A stretch of 64,000 nt of DNA from Acanthosepion pharaonis (GCA_903632075.3 CAHIKZ030000025.1:936501-1000500), one strand, 5' to 3'; counted from the stretch's first letter, positions 10,948 through 21,640 are shown. Notes: generated by a model not told the origin, from the sequence alone. Made by a program: numbers and translations.

Positions 10948-11436
10948 AAGGATAGCGAAGACTATATAACATTCGCTTCCATAGTAAACAAACACTGCGA
11001 TGACTTTAAGTTATCTGAACTCAGATATTCGTCCAAAGGCCTGGTTTCGACTAAAGATGTGGAGATCAGACAGAGAATTCTAACAAAACTGGAGAGTGAA
11101 CCAAAACTGACGCTACAAAAATTGGCTGAGGACTGTCAGAGATGTATAAGCGTAAAAAAGGACTCGAAAGATATCGAAGAGACTGGCATCGCTCACATAC
11201 GAAAAGTACGACAAACATGTTTTTCTCCCTCTTCAAAAACAAAACAAACCAATTATTTTACTACAAAAAGTCAAATGAAACCTCAAAAGAAAGCACCACC
11301 CAGTCCATGCTATCGCTGTGGGACTTTACATTGGTACAAATATTGTCCATACCGCTATAAGACTTGTCTGTCGTGCAATAAAGTGGGACAAAAAGTTCGC
11401 ACTGTAGAACAAGAAAGAAAACCAAAAGCCGAGTAA
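10948..11436 (+). pseudogene. gag: gypsy Gag C-terminal part with zinc knuckle
   Basis: The frame is open from just after a stop at 10,945 to the TAA at 11,434-11,436 and does not need the GTG at 11,059. It includes FASIVNKHCDDFKLSEL, EIRQRILTKLE and LTLQKLAEDCQ, typical of the capsid end of gypsy Gag. The nucleic-acid-binding knuckle at 11,308-11,346 reads CYRC, three residues, H, four residues, C. A second knuckle (CLSCNKVGQK) follows but lacks its usual His and final Cys, so RNA binding is probably impaired. The N-terminal half of Gag is absent because the element is truncated upstream. Confidence 0.8.
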
Positions 11437-11471
11437 GAGTCACTAGAACTGACCAAGCGAACGGGATAAAT

Positions 11472-11825
11472 ATGCGAAAATACGTACAAGTAGAAATGTT
11501 AAACAAAAAAATCAGATTATAATTAGATTCCGGATCAGATTTGACTATTATTAACTTACAGACGTGGAAGAAATTAAACAAACCGACCATGTTTAGAACA
11601 GATAAAATAGCCAGGTCGGTAACAGGAAGAAAAATCAAATTTGAGGGGGAGATTATCACAAATGTGACGTTCAACGGGATGACCAAGAAATTAAAGATGT
11701 ATGTTCTAAAAAATACGGAAAATTTATTTGGAACTGACTGGATGCAGAAATTTGACCTCTGGGATTTGCCGATAAATACGTTCTGCCAAAAAGTGAAGGG
11801 TTATCGAACCAGGCATAGAAATTGA
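11472..11825 (+). pseudogene. gypsy aspartic protease fragment
   Basis: The retropepsin active site LDSGSD is visible with the catalytic Asp codon at 11,526-11,528, followed by TIINLQTWKKL and the downstream GTDWMQKFDL. Retropepsins cut the Gag-Pol polyprotein and act as dimers. A stop codon lies immediately before the LDSGSD segment in the same frame, separating it from the N-terminal beta strand (MRKYVQVEMLN), so the domain is broken. Confidence 0.75.
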
Positions 11826-11887
11826 AGGAGAAATTAAACGAGAGTTTCCCCGACGTTATTTTCAGCCGGCCTCGGGAAGTGTAAAAA

Positions 11888-12590
11888 ATGACGGCAAAAA
11901 TCGAACTAAAAGAAAATGTACAACCCATTTTCAAGAAGAAAAGAAATGTACCTTTCGTGTCATTAGAAAAGATAGACGAAGAGTTGGCTAGATTCGTAAA
12001 ACCGGTATATTGACAAAGGTGGAATATAGCCAATGGGCCGCACCTACGGTTTACGTGAAAAAGAAATCGGGTGAGATACGAGTATGTGCTGATTTCTCGA
12101 CGGGATTGAATGCAGCGATTAAGGATTATCACTATCCTCTCCCTAGTCCAGAGGAAGTTTTCACAAAGTTGAACGGAGGAAAATTTTTCTCCAAAATAGA
12201 CTTGAGCGAAGCATACCTACAAGTACCAGTAGATGAGGAAAGCTCGAGGTTGTTGTGCATAAACACACATAAAGGATTATATGTTCCAGAGATTACCATT
12301 CGGGATCAAGGTTGCGACAGCGATATTTCAGCAAATAATGGACTATAATAGGCGGATTGGATTTCACGATCGCATACCTTGATGACATCCTAAATAGCAA
12401 AAATATTGAACAACACTGGGAATACGTTCAAGAGGTTTTCAGGCAGATACAAAAGTACGGTTTTAAGGTAAAGGAAAATAAATGTGACTTCTTTATGAAG
12501 GAGATAAAATATCTGGGCCACATTATTAACGAAGAAGGAAGAAGACCAGACCCAGAAAGAGCCATGGCAATAAAAAAAAAAAATTAGCCG
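11888..12590 (+). pseudogene. pol: gypsy reverse transcriptase, multiply frameshifted
   Basis: RT copies element RNA into DNA. Landmarks in order: EYSQWAAPTVYVKKKSG and IRVCADF (about 12,019-12,097), KIDLSEAYLQVPV with the first catalytic Asp (about 12,196-12,234), an LPFGIKVATAIFQ-like segment only in another frame near 12,290-12,340, and the catalytic YLDD box at 12,375-12,386, then KCDFF and YLGHII. Frames change near 12,000, 12,285 and 12,350, and an A-run at about 12,572 ends the last one. The catalytic residues are present but the reading frame is not. Confidence 0.88.
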
Positions 12591-12603
12591 AGTTAAAAGC
12601 TTC

Positions 12604-13200
12604 TTGGGCTTAGTAAATTTTTATCAAAAATTTATTCCTAACATGCACAAATTACGCGCACCTCTAAACGAACTGTTGAAGGAGAAAGTTTGGGAATGGT
12701 CATATGAATGTCAGAAAACTTTCAACAAAATCATTAAGACTCTAGCAGCAGATTTATTTTTAGCGCATTATGATCCAAAATTGGAAATAATATTCGCGAG
12801 TGACGCGAATACCTATGGTGTTGGGGCATGTATAAAATCACGGATGGGACACTAAAATCCATCGCGCATGCGTCAAGAACGTTACTACCAGCCGAACAAA
12901 ATTACTCGCAAATCGAAAAAGAAGCGCTGGGGATTATTTTTGCGATTACAAGATTCCACAAATATATTTACGGTAGATTTTTCACCTTGCAGACGGACCA
13001 CAAGGCGTTACTAACAATATTTGAATCAAAAAAAGGTCTACCTGTCTACACTGCTAATAGATTACTAAGATGGGGAACGATTTTATTAAATTATAATTTC
13101 AAATTGGAGTATCTTCCATCTAACAAAATCGGGCATGCAGACGGTCTTTCGAGATTAATACCAAAGAAAACGGAGCCATTAGAAGATTCCGTAATTGCAG
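12604..13200 (+). pseudogene. gypsy RNase H domain
   Basis: RNase H removes the RNA strand after reverse transcription. Visible are FASDANTYGVGACI (catalytic Asp at 12,802-12,804), YSQIEKEALGI (Glu), LQTDHKALLTIF (second Asp) and GHADGLSRL near 13,132-13,155. A frameshift near 12,830-12,855 splits the first strand from the rest. The thumb/connection region (FLGLVNFYQKFIPN) precedes it at 12,604. Confidence 0.85.
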
Positions 13201-14134
13201 CTCTACGATATGAGGAAGATATTAGAACCTCATTATGTAGTACAATTCGAAACCTTCCCGTCACATTACAGGAAATAAGAAACGAAGCAGTGAATGACAA
13301 ATTTATAAAGGAAACGAAAACAAAAATTGCAGGAAAAGATAAGCATATTGCAGACAGTTTTTCGTTATGTGATAATGTTCTGCTATATAATGAAAGAGTA
13401 GTAACCCCGAAAACGCTACAAAGGCGAATCCTCAAGGATTTTCACATGGGCCACCCAGGAAAGAACAGGATGAAATCCTTAATGCGAAGTTACGTGTACA
13501 TATGGTGGACAAATGCAAAGGCTGTTCCTTAGCAGCCAAGGCACCTACGATCACTCATAAGCCATGGCCTAAGACAGATCGACTGTGGTCGAGAATCCAT
13601 GTAGATTTCGCAGGTCCATTAGAGGGTTTCTACTACTTGATTGTAGTAGACAGTTACAGCAAATGGCCAGAAGTATTTCGTTGTAGAAAACCGACTTCTG
13701 AGACGACAATAAATTGCCTGCACGAGCTGTTTGCTCGTTTCGGAGTGGTTGATTGTTTAGTCATCGATAATGGGACACAATTTGCATCTGCGGATTTTCA
13801 AGAATTTTGTAAAACCTTTCAGGGGAAACACATCAAATCTCCGCCATATCACTCAAGGTCGAACGGGCAAGCGGAGAGGTTTGTAGATACATTAAAAAGA
13901 GCACTAAGGAAAGCTTATGACGTACCAACAGAAAAGCCTTTACAACAATTCTTGCAAGTGTATAGAATTGCACCGAACATTACTATGCCATCGGCATTAT
14001 CGCCGGTGGAAGTGGTGTTCTCCCGAAAAATTAGATCGGTATTCGACAAATTACTGCCAAAACAGACAAAGCAATCACCAACGTCGTTTGTACCAAAAAG
14101 AAAATTTAGCCCAGGGGAGAAAGTTTTTTTTTAA
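13200..14134 (+). pseudogene. gypsy integrase, zinc-binding domain and DDE core
   Basis: Integrase inserts the DNA copy. The HHCC zinc domain is seen as HMGHPGKNRM (near 13,443) and CKGC (near 13,511-13,522), separated by a frame change at about 13,502-13,532. The catalytic core has HVDFAGPLEG (Asp 1), VIDNGTQFAS (Asp 2) and NGQAERFVDTLKRAL (Glu), so the DDE triad is intact within one frame. The core resembles the K02A2.6-type integrases widespread in invertebrates. The frame ends in a T-run at 14,126. Confidence 0.88.
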
Positions 14135-14431
14135 ATGTTCAAAAACAACACATCCTATTGGGAGCCAGGTAAAATAGAGAAACGAATCGGGAACGTGATT
14201 TACATAATTCAGGGTCCGAAGTTCTCGCATAAAAGGCACATAAATCAGATCAGAAAGGGGCTGTTAGAGGATTCTAACGGTCTACCTCAGGAAGAGGAGG
14301 AAGTAATGGACACAATTTTTGACACATTCAATATGCAAAGGCCTCAAGCAATTTCAGAACCGCGGAAATCAAGCAGGAAAAGAAAATTTACAGAGCCTTT
14401 GATGATTAATCCGAAGAGGAAAAAATATTAA
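14135..14431 (+). pseudogene. gypsy integrase C-terminal tail
   Basis: After the T-run frameshift the tail continues in another frame: YWEPGKIEKRIGNVIY matches the C-terminal (GPY/F-like) DNA-binding part of gypsy integrases, followed by an acidic stretch (QEEEEV) and a basic end (SSRKRKF, PKRKKY) that could be a nuclear signal. Stop at 14,429-14,431. No chromodomain seen. Confidence 0.75.
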
Positions 14432-14449
14432 AGACCCCTGCAAGGTAAA

Positions 14450-14464
14450 AGCTTGGGAGAGGAA
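14450..14464 (+). promoter_or_regulatory. Polypurine tract, plus-strand primer site
   Basis: AGCTTGGGAGAGGAA lies directly before the LTR start TGTGTGGG, the expected place for the RNase H-resistant primer. Confidence 0.7.
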
Positions 14465-14698
14465 TGTGTGGGTCATTACCTATAACTACAGAATGAACTC
14501 TTCCTAAAACTATGTATACTACACCTCTCAAGAGAGAGGGACGAATCGAGTCGAGCCGATAGTTGTCCACTCCAAACCAGACTGACAGTCATACTAACAC
14601 TTTCCACCTCTTGTATCATTATTTCGTGTAATATACCTTCGTTATTTCTACTCTTGTGTTCGTGTTGTTCTTCCTTGGTCCTGACCTGGACCATAACA
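14465..14698 (+). repeat. gypsy 3' LTR, 234 bp
   Basis: Begins TGTGTGGGTC right after the polypurine tract and ends GACCATAACA, giving TG...CA termini. I see no matching 5' LTR in the window, so element age cannot be read from LTR divergence. Confidence 0.7.
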
Positions 14699-14739
14699 AA
14701 TGCAAATGCAGGTCAAATAATAATAATAATAATAATAAA

Positions 14740-15320
14740 CATATTTTCTTCTTTCTGTCTCTTCAGCACGTTGGTGATCATGGCTCTCCACAATTTCCTC
14801 TCCTTTGTAACTCTTAATAACTTTTGTCTTTTTGTTATCTCTCCCAAACACTGTTCCGACATCCATTCATTGAAGCTCGCCAAGTACTGTGTGCAATGAT
14901 TTCTTTGTCTCTTTTTCCTTCCATCTTTCCTGTGAGTATCAAATTTTCTAAGCCCTCTTTCCTTATTACGCGCACAAAAAATTCCAACTATATCTTCCTA
15001 ATATTAACTATAAGCGTCCATTTTTATTTGATTGTCTCTAGAACTTCGTCGTTATTTACATGTTCGGTCCACGGTATTCTCAGCATCCTTCTGTAGAACT
15101 ACATTTCTCTTGTCTTCTTCAACTGCCATACCGAAGGATTGATACTACATTACTATTCAGTTCTCTTTACTTTGTTTGTAGAGTTATTTTTCTGTTTCTT
15201 AATACTTTGCTCGGCTTTTAGAAGGCATCTTCCGCTGTCCCAATGCCTCTTCGGATTTTCGTGTCGCATTCTCTGTTCTAAGTTAATGCACTCTCGAGAT
15301 ACCTAACAAAAATTATATAC
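14740..15320 (-). mobile_element. LINE-A 3' fragment
   Basis: Minus-strand LINE-A tail: CATGGCTCTCCACAATTTCC near 14,779, the CTTTCCTTATTACGCGCACA segment near 14,960, CAGCATCCTTCTGTAGAAC near 15,082 and TGCCTCTTCGGATTTTCGTG near 15,243. A short (TAA)n run at 14,718-14,740 sits at its 3' end, next to the gypsy LTR. Many stops. Confidence 0.7.
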
Positions 15321-15689
15321 CTTTTTTTTTACATGAATTGGCTGACATCATTAATGGTAAGGATGTGCTTGATGAGCAGTTGGCAAAGACATGGATATTT
15401 GTTTGGAAATTGGTGTATTTTAGTCATAAGGACGACGATTTATTTGCCGACGCCCTTAGTAATATATAAGCCGGCTTTTGGCCTCTCCCCAATGCATTTA
15501 TGGTCTCTCTTGATAGTACCATCGACTACTTTAGTATGTGAATGACACCATGGGTTCGATTTAGTCAGTGTGAGTAGCAGAATCACGAGTAGAACAGGGA
15601 AGGTGTGTCTCTTGGGCATCTGGTTGAATTGTTTGCCATCTATAAGAATACAAGGTGCAAAGAGATGTTTTTTGAAAGTTCCCTTTCTT

Positions 15690-16020
15690 AGATTTGTTTT
15701 TTTTTATGGCTTATCAACTTTCACGTGTTATTTAAAGCCAGAAAATATTTTTAGGTTGTAAGAATTTAGGTGGGGGATAATAATGATTTTACTGATACAA
15801 ATCTTACTAATTAACCCATAGCTGGAAGAGAGAAGAGATGGAGTCATAACTTTCCCAGGGTTATTTGCGCGTAAGTGAATATAACGAAGCCGACTGGAAT
15901 TGGAACTCGGCTGTCCGATTTCCAATTTCGAACCGTTATCTATTACACCACCCGCACATCAAACAATACAGCGCCTTGTATTCTCAAGCGGTCACCTACC
16001 CAGGTACAAACGTTTATTGT
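15690..16020 (-). mobile_element. SINE-1 copy, minus strand
   Basis: Read on minus, the head GGTGTAATAGATAACGGTTC (A box) and CGAGTTCCAATTCC (B box) mark a tRNA-derived promoter near 15,950-15,890; the tail has CCCTGGGAAAGTTATGACTC and CTATGGGTTAATTAG. It pairs with the copy at 5,230. Confidence 0.7.
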
Positions 16021-16449
16021 ACAAGAAAGGTATTTCATCGTGATAAGGCCGTAAGCCTGTAGTTACTTAGAATCAATCCAGCCTATATCAACATCTATAA
16101 CATTTCACTTTCAAAATGAGAATAGAACACCCCCACCTCTCCCAAAACGGAATCATATTAGTAAATGGGAGAATATTACTGATCCAAATGGAATAAAATA
16201 ATTATTTTTTCAAAATTGAACTTGATTTAATATATTTTCGTGCAAGTAGAGAAAATATGGAGAATTTGGTTTGTTTGAAAGTAACCAGACTTTAGTGGGT
16301 AATTCTTTTTTTAATTCTGAAGCGTTAGTGAAGACATTGAAATAAGACATCGGAATAACGAATTCACTCCTTACCCATAAAGTTAGAAACAAGAAAAAAA
16401 ACGCTAATTTTTAAATTAATTTTAAACCCTAACAATCAGATAATAATAA

Positions 16450-16762
16450 GATCATTGTGGGGGAAGACAACCATAGTTGTCTCCCATTCAAACTACTTGA
16501 CTATAAAAGAAATGGTCCGAGCAGTCTTCAAATTGCATTGAAAGCTTCACAACACGCTTAAACCTTCGTCTGTTTTTCGTCACAGTCTTGTTGAACTTTT
16601 CAAAAATTATTCGGTAATCAATAAAATTATATTTAAGTCATTTAAAGTTTTGTATAGATATTTTTTAGTTCTGTCATTGAATTAAATTATGCGTGCGCAC
16701 GTGCAAATATACATGCACAATTTAAATTAAGCTAAAATAGATATCTGTGTTGTAAGGATCAT
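16450..16762 (+). mobile_element. Candidate solo LTR (~301 bp) with TATA box
   Basis: Starts TGTGGGGGAAGACAACC at 16,456, has CTATAAAAG near 16,501 (a TATA box) and AATAAAATTATA near 16,619 (a poly(A) signal). It is flanked by (G)ATCAT at 16,450-16,455 and 16,757-16,762. The 3' end is not a clean CA, so the boundary or class is uncertain. Confidence 0.45.
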
Positions 16763-17001
16763 TTTTTTTCTCTCTCTGCTAACAACAACTGGGTAACAGG
16801 AAAAGAATAAGTCGGTCCTTTGAAGTAATTTTTGTAAATCGGCCCGTATTTAACCTTCCGCCTAACAAAAAATAACGGGCTTCCATTAAATGCCACCTGA
16901 GTCCACTGAACACTTTTCTATTTTTTTTAAACTATTCAAACGTTTTGCATTTTTCTTTCTCTCATTGGATGGTTTCTGGGTAGTGTGATGCTCACTGGGG
17001 T

Positions 17002-18505
17002 TTATCGTTGTATCTGGGAGACCCGAATTCCTTCAGCATTTGTCCATTTTTGAATTATTTCCAGGAGATTAAGCTTCATGAAGAATATAAATGATGAAAG
17101 AGATGAATCACAAGATCTTCTTGCAAAACGATAAGAACCAGTTTTTTAATGGCAAACATTGTAGGATGGAGTTCTTCCCTGTGTCATTTCAATTGGTTTA
17201 GAGAAACAAATTTCAAACTTATTCTTCGAATAATACTTGTTATTTTTCATTGAAGAATTCAAAGAATCATTTCTGCCAGTTTTGTTGTCATTATTCATAT
17301 AATCATCCGATTCTGAATAAGCATTGCTGACATTATCACTTTATCATTTTCAGGAAAAGAAGACATTATCACTTAATCATCTTCGGAAAAAGAAAATATT
17401 ATCACTTTATCATCTTCAGGAAAAGAAGATATTATCACTTTATCATCTCCGGGAAAAGAAGATATTATCACTTATCATCTTCAGAAAAAGAAGATATTAT
17501 CACTTTATCATCTTCAGGAAAAGAAAATATTATCACTTTATCATCTTCAGGAAAAGAAGATATTATCACTTTATCATCTCCAGGAAAAGAAGATATTATC
17601 ACTTATCATCTTCAGAAAAAGAAGATATTATCACTTTATCATCTTCAGGAAAAGAAGACAGTATCACTTTATCATCTCCAGGAAAAAAAGATATTATCAC
17701 TTATCATCTTCAGAAAAAGAAGACATTATCACTTTATTATCTTCAGAAAAAGAAGATATTATCACTTTATCATCTTCAGAAAAAGAAGACATTATCACTT
17801 TATTATCTTCAGAAAAAGAAGATATTATCACTTTATCATCTTCAGGAAAAGAAGATATTATCACTTTATCATCTTCAGGAAAAAAAAGACATTATCACTT
17901 TATTATCTTCAGAAAAAGAAGACATTATCACTTTATCATCTTCAGGAAAAGAAGACATTATCACTTTATTATCTTCAGAAAAAGAAGATATTATCACTTT
18001 ATCATCTTCAGGAAAAGAAGATATTATCACTTTATCATCTTCAGGAAAAGAAGATATTATCACTTTATCATCTCCAGGAAAAGAAGATATTATCACTTAT
18101 CATCTTCAGAAAAAGAAGACATTATCACTTTATTATCTTCAGAAAAAGAAGATATTATCACTTTATCATCTTCAGAAAAAGAAGACATTATCACTTTATT
18201 ATCTTCAGAAAAAGAAGATATTATCACTTTATCATCTTCAGGAAAAGAAGATATTATCACTTTATCATCTTCAGGAAAAGAAGATATTATCACTTTATCA
18301 TCTTCAGGAAAAGAAGACATTATCACTTTATCATCTTCAGAAAAAGAAGACATTATCACTTTATCATCTTCAGAAAAAGAAGACATTATCACTTTATCAT
18401 CTTCAGAAAAAGAAAATTCGTCACTAGTTTCTTCTTCCCACTCTTCATCTTCTCGGATAAAAATTGTGAAATATCTTCAAGGTTTAGCATTTGACGCTTT
18501 GACAT
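17002..18505 (-). pseudogene. piggyBac-like transposase N-terminal part, decayed
   Basis: A minus-strand ATG at 18,505 starts MSKRQMLNLEDISQFLSE, like the start of piggyBac transposases, followed (after a 1-nt shift) by an acidic run EDEEWEEETSDEFSFSEDD. That acidic segment has become a long 33-bp tandem array. Below 17,325 the frame resumes with NAYSESDDYM, then EMTQGRTPSYNV, a stop, KTGSYRFARRSCDSSLSSF and LNLLEIIQKWTNAEG before a stop at 17,002-17,004. The last blocks match the region just before the catalytic domain in piggyBac-derived proteins. The catalytic DDD domain is not visible downstream, so this is a fragment. Family assignment is from motif order by eye. Confidence 0.6.
17325..18415. 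repeat. 33-bp coding-type minisatellite, about 33 copies
   Basis: The unit ATTATCACTTTATCATCTTC plus AGGAAAAGAAGAT is 33 bp, with variants at G/A and C/T positions and occasional 32-bp units lacking one base. On the minus strand each unit encodes an 11-residue repeat, SSFSEDDKVIM or SSFPEDDKVII. No unit contains a stop in the three plus-strand frames, which explains the 367-codon plus-strand frame; that frame is a shadow. Confidence 0.93.
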
Positions 18506-18509
18506 TTTG

Positions 18510-19560
18510 TGGAAAGATTACAAATCTATGGCCTAGGGACAAATGAATAGTTGGCAATTTATCATTGTTTTTTTATACTTGTTGAATGATGTTGCAATGT
18601 TGCATTATTCCTTCAAATATGATGCAATTTTAATTGTTTGTTTCATAAAATGCATTAAATTCGCTGGTATTGCATTATCTTCAAATGTCTTAATAAATAC
18701 TAATAGAAATCTTTTCCAATCAATACATAGCTAAGAAAAAGAGTATTTTGAAAAGCCTTCTAATATAAAAAGGCTTTGCTTAATGGCACTTATTTAGAAT
18801 GGAAAATATTTTTATTTAATTAAAAATTTCAACCATGAATCCAATGGACTCATTTAGTGATAAGAGGAGAAGTTACCCACCAAAATTTTATTTTTTGTTC
18901 TATTTTTATTTTCTTTATGTAGATGATAGAAAATGAAGTAAAAATAAGTCACAAAAATGATTCGTATAGAATAATTATAAAGCTGAAAAAATAGTTTCCA
19001 AAATAATAATTATTGAACCGATTGGTAGAACGAGGGTTTTAAACTGAATATATTTTCAAATAATTGTAGTATTTTAAATAAACAATTCTGATTTGAAATC
19101 TGATCATTTTTCCCGTCAGCAAAGTAGCAAGTTAATTATAGTCGTTATTATTAGTTATTAATTTTTAAATAACATGGTTGATTTTTTTTTTCTTTTTTTT
19201 TTTTGAGAGGCAGATTCAGTGTTATTAAAAGGGGCCATCATTAAAAGAGAGTCATCCTTCTTCGAATATCTTTGACTGGCGCTACAGAATCACAAACTAA
19301 GAACCTTACTAAATAGCAGAAACGGCATCACTTGAGAACTTTCAACAGCAGCAACAATTCAATGGATAGCACATGGAACTCAAAGAGAACACAAAAGCCT
19401 AATCAAGATGTTGTCGTTCGACACTACTTCAAATAAAAGGTTAAGAACACAATAAATGTTCAAAAAGTTAATTGCCCATGACCCCTAAAGATAAGGACTT
19501 TGGTCGGACATGCTAAAAAATTATATATTTTTATCATTATAAGCAAATAATATATGTAAT
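18510..19560. other. AT-rich stretch without recognisable content
   Basis: Stops in all frames; a 62-codon plus-strand frame near 18,543 shows no motif. There is a T-run near 19,177-19,205. Nothing supported. Confidence 0.4.
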
Positions 19561-19574
19561 GTTAATTTTCTAAG

Positions 19575-19975
19575 CGTAGTTTAGATGTGGCACAGGGTCA
19601 AAATTTTAGGGCACCCGGTGAGAATCGAACTATTAAATCGTAATTGAACTAACGAGACAAGCTTGCTAAACGTTACACCGCGTCGAAGTAACCTTATGTT
19701 TTCCTAAGCATAGCATAGATGTGTGGCACACGGGCAAATGCATGGAGCACCCAATGAGGATCGAATTCACTAATCCGTCGTAATTTGTCTAGACAGACGA
19801 GCTTGCTAACCATTACACCACACCGAAGTGTTCAAAACGGTGCGTTTTCTAAACGTAGCACAAGGCTGAAAGTATGTGGCACCCAGTGAGGATCGGACTG
19901 ACTATTTAATCGTAAGTGAACTCGCGAGACAAGCTTGTTAACCGTTACACAACGTCGAAGTGCCCAAAATAATAC
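19575..19975 (-). repeat. Three tandem tRNA-like units (~132-136 bp each)
   Basis: GCACCC starts at about 19,611, 19,747 and 19,879. On the minus strand each unit has a B box like GTTCGATTCTC or a variant, and an A-box-like GTGTAACGTTTAGC or GGTGTAATGGTTAGCAAGC. The T-stems no longer pair well and the second and third units differ from the first throughout, so I read them as SINE heads or tRNA pseudogenes in tandem, not working tRNA genes. Confidence 0.65.
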
Positions 19976-20045
19976 AGCTTGTCTGGCAGGAGCTGGATTA
20001 CCGGCTAGACGTGTGTCGTGTCACAGGTGGTTCGCATATTGAAAA
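19975..20045 (+). pseudogene. Tc1/mariner-like transposase C-terminal scrap (copy 1)
   Basis: CAGCTTGTCTGGCAGGAGCT translates LVWQELDYRLDVCRVTGG followed by SHIENL, a recurrent C-terminal ending of invertebrate Tc1-like transposases. It runs into a (TA)n tract at 20,082. Confidence 0.55.
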
Positions 20046-20080
20046 TTTATGTCAGGTTTTGGGAGACACATTCTCTCTCC

Positions 20081-20081
<1 letters not shown>

Positions 20082-20139
<58 letters not shown>

Positions 20140-20345
20140 TAAAGATGTGTGAAAGAACAAATGGAGTAAAGAGTGTCGAAACACGAAAGTTGTGTAGCGA
20201 TTTCAACATGTTACGCAAGAGATGCTACAACGTGTTTGGTAGGAGCAGGACTACCGATATGACGTCCGTCATGTCACAGGTGGTTCGCATATTGAACATT
20301 TGTGGAGCTTTGTGAAATCGATTATAAATACCTTTGAATAACTTA
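20082..20345 (+). pseudogene. (TA)n then Tc1-like transposase tail (copy 2)
   Basis: (TA)n at 20,082-20,135, then GTGTCGAAACACGAAAG and CAACATGTTACGCAAGAGAT lead into DYRYDVRHVTGGSHIEHL and SFVKSIINTFE (about 20,250-20,340), the same ending as copy 1 but with a stop (W*EQDY). No catalytic domain. Confidence 0.55.
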
Positions 20346-20399
20346 TTCAAATTTTGATAAATAAATATTTTATTGATAAACATGAAGCATATTTAATTT

Positions 20400-20765
<366 letters not shown>

Positions 20766-20776
20766 TCTTTTATAAT

Positions 20777-21124
20777 TCAACATGAATCCAATTTCATTTT
20801 GTTTGCCTGAAACGTGTAGTTACTCAGATATTCACATTTTAAATGATGTGATATTTTTTTTTGGGGGGGGGCGATACCCTGTACTATAAAATAATTTAAC
20901 CTGGAATCTGAAAAGTTGGTGGATGTACTAAGACCAGATTTCACTTGACCGACTTCTTTCTGTGGAATCCGTTCACTTTTGAAAGTTTTTGATTCATTTG
21001 ATGGTGCTGGTAGATAAGAGCGTCTGTTTTTACCAAACGAGCGATGGATTTTAACCAAAACATATTTTCCGTGTACTACCGCTGCGTGGGGCTGCGTACC
21101 AATGTCCTCCCCAAGAAATAACAT
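20777..21124 (-). other. Unrecognised 115-codon open frame
   Basis: An ATG-to-stop minus-strand frame with normal residue mix (GEDIGTQPHAAVVHGKYVLV near the start). I see no family motif, signal peptide or splice signals. It lies between a Tc1 tail and a Penelope-like fragment, so it may be an element's flank. Confidence 0.2.
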
Positions 21125-21139
21125 GAGAATTTCAAGAAT

Positions 21140-21640
21140 TTTTTTTTTTTTTTTACAGAAGATAATCGTTCTATAGTACTGGGAATATATTGTTGGTGAT
21201 GGTCGAAAAACTTTGATTCGTGATTAAATGCAAATTTTTTATGATTTTTCTGTATAGGGATAGGTAATTTTCTTTTTTTGTTTTACTTGAGTGTGATTTT
21301 AATAAATTTAGACATTTCTTTACAGGAGCATTTATATATAAACATTTATCTGAACGAGTTATATATTTGTTTTTGATGTATACGTTGTTGTTTTTTTTCA
21401 TTTATTTAAGAGATCAGGGGGTTTTTTATATGCGAGAAGCTAATTGTACCAAGAAACGGTGTTAAAATTTTAGTCAATGTGCACGCTAATTTATGTCGGG
21501 CGCTGGCTATTCCTGATATATCTGAAATGGGTGTTTTCGGGTGGTGTTCGCTCATGGGACAGCTCCCACGAAACACTAACACTTTACGGATAACCACAAA
21601 TACATAACGCGGACAGAGAACCATTATATCGGGAATAGGC
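21140..21640 (-). pseudogene. Penelope-like retroelement RT fragment
   Basis: Minus strand, upper part (21,624-21,406): SGIASARHKLACTLTKILTP then GTISFSHIKNP, the pattern of Penelope-like RTs ahead of the palm. Lower part (21,401-21,171): SDKCLYINAPVKKCLNLLK aligns with the catalytic DVKSLYTNVPVxECL motif, but the first catalytic Asp context is altered, followed by LITNQSFSTITNNI, a counterpart of the TNxxFTFNN motif. A stop separates the two. The YADD region and the GIY-YIG endonuclease are missing. Confidence 0.55.

Larger units (their letters stand above)
10948..14698 (+). mobile_element. Ty3/gypsy LTR retrotransposon, 5'-truncated and frameshifted
   Basis: Domain order is gag (zinc knuckle), protease, RT, RNase H, integrase, then polypurine tract and 3' LTR, which is the Ty3/gypsy order. 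The 5' LTR, primer-binding site and N-terminal Gag are missing; the left edge abuts a LINE-A fragment near 10,920-10,948. I count at least six frame breaks or stops between protease and the integrase tail, so it cannot transpose by itself. The parts are listed separately. Confidence 0.92.

Noticed and set aside
10948..14698. Active retrotransposon or infectious retrovirus-like element
   Set aside because: 5' LTR and Gag N-terminus missing, at least six frame breaks, and no envelope-like ORF between integrase and LTR.
17324..18427. 367-codon plus-strand open frame
   Set aside because: It exists only because the 33-bp repeat has no stop in any plus-strand frame; the transposase-like flanks read on the minus strand.
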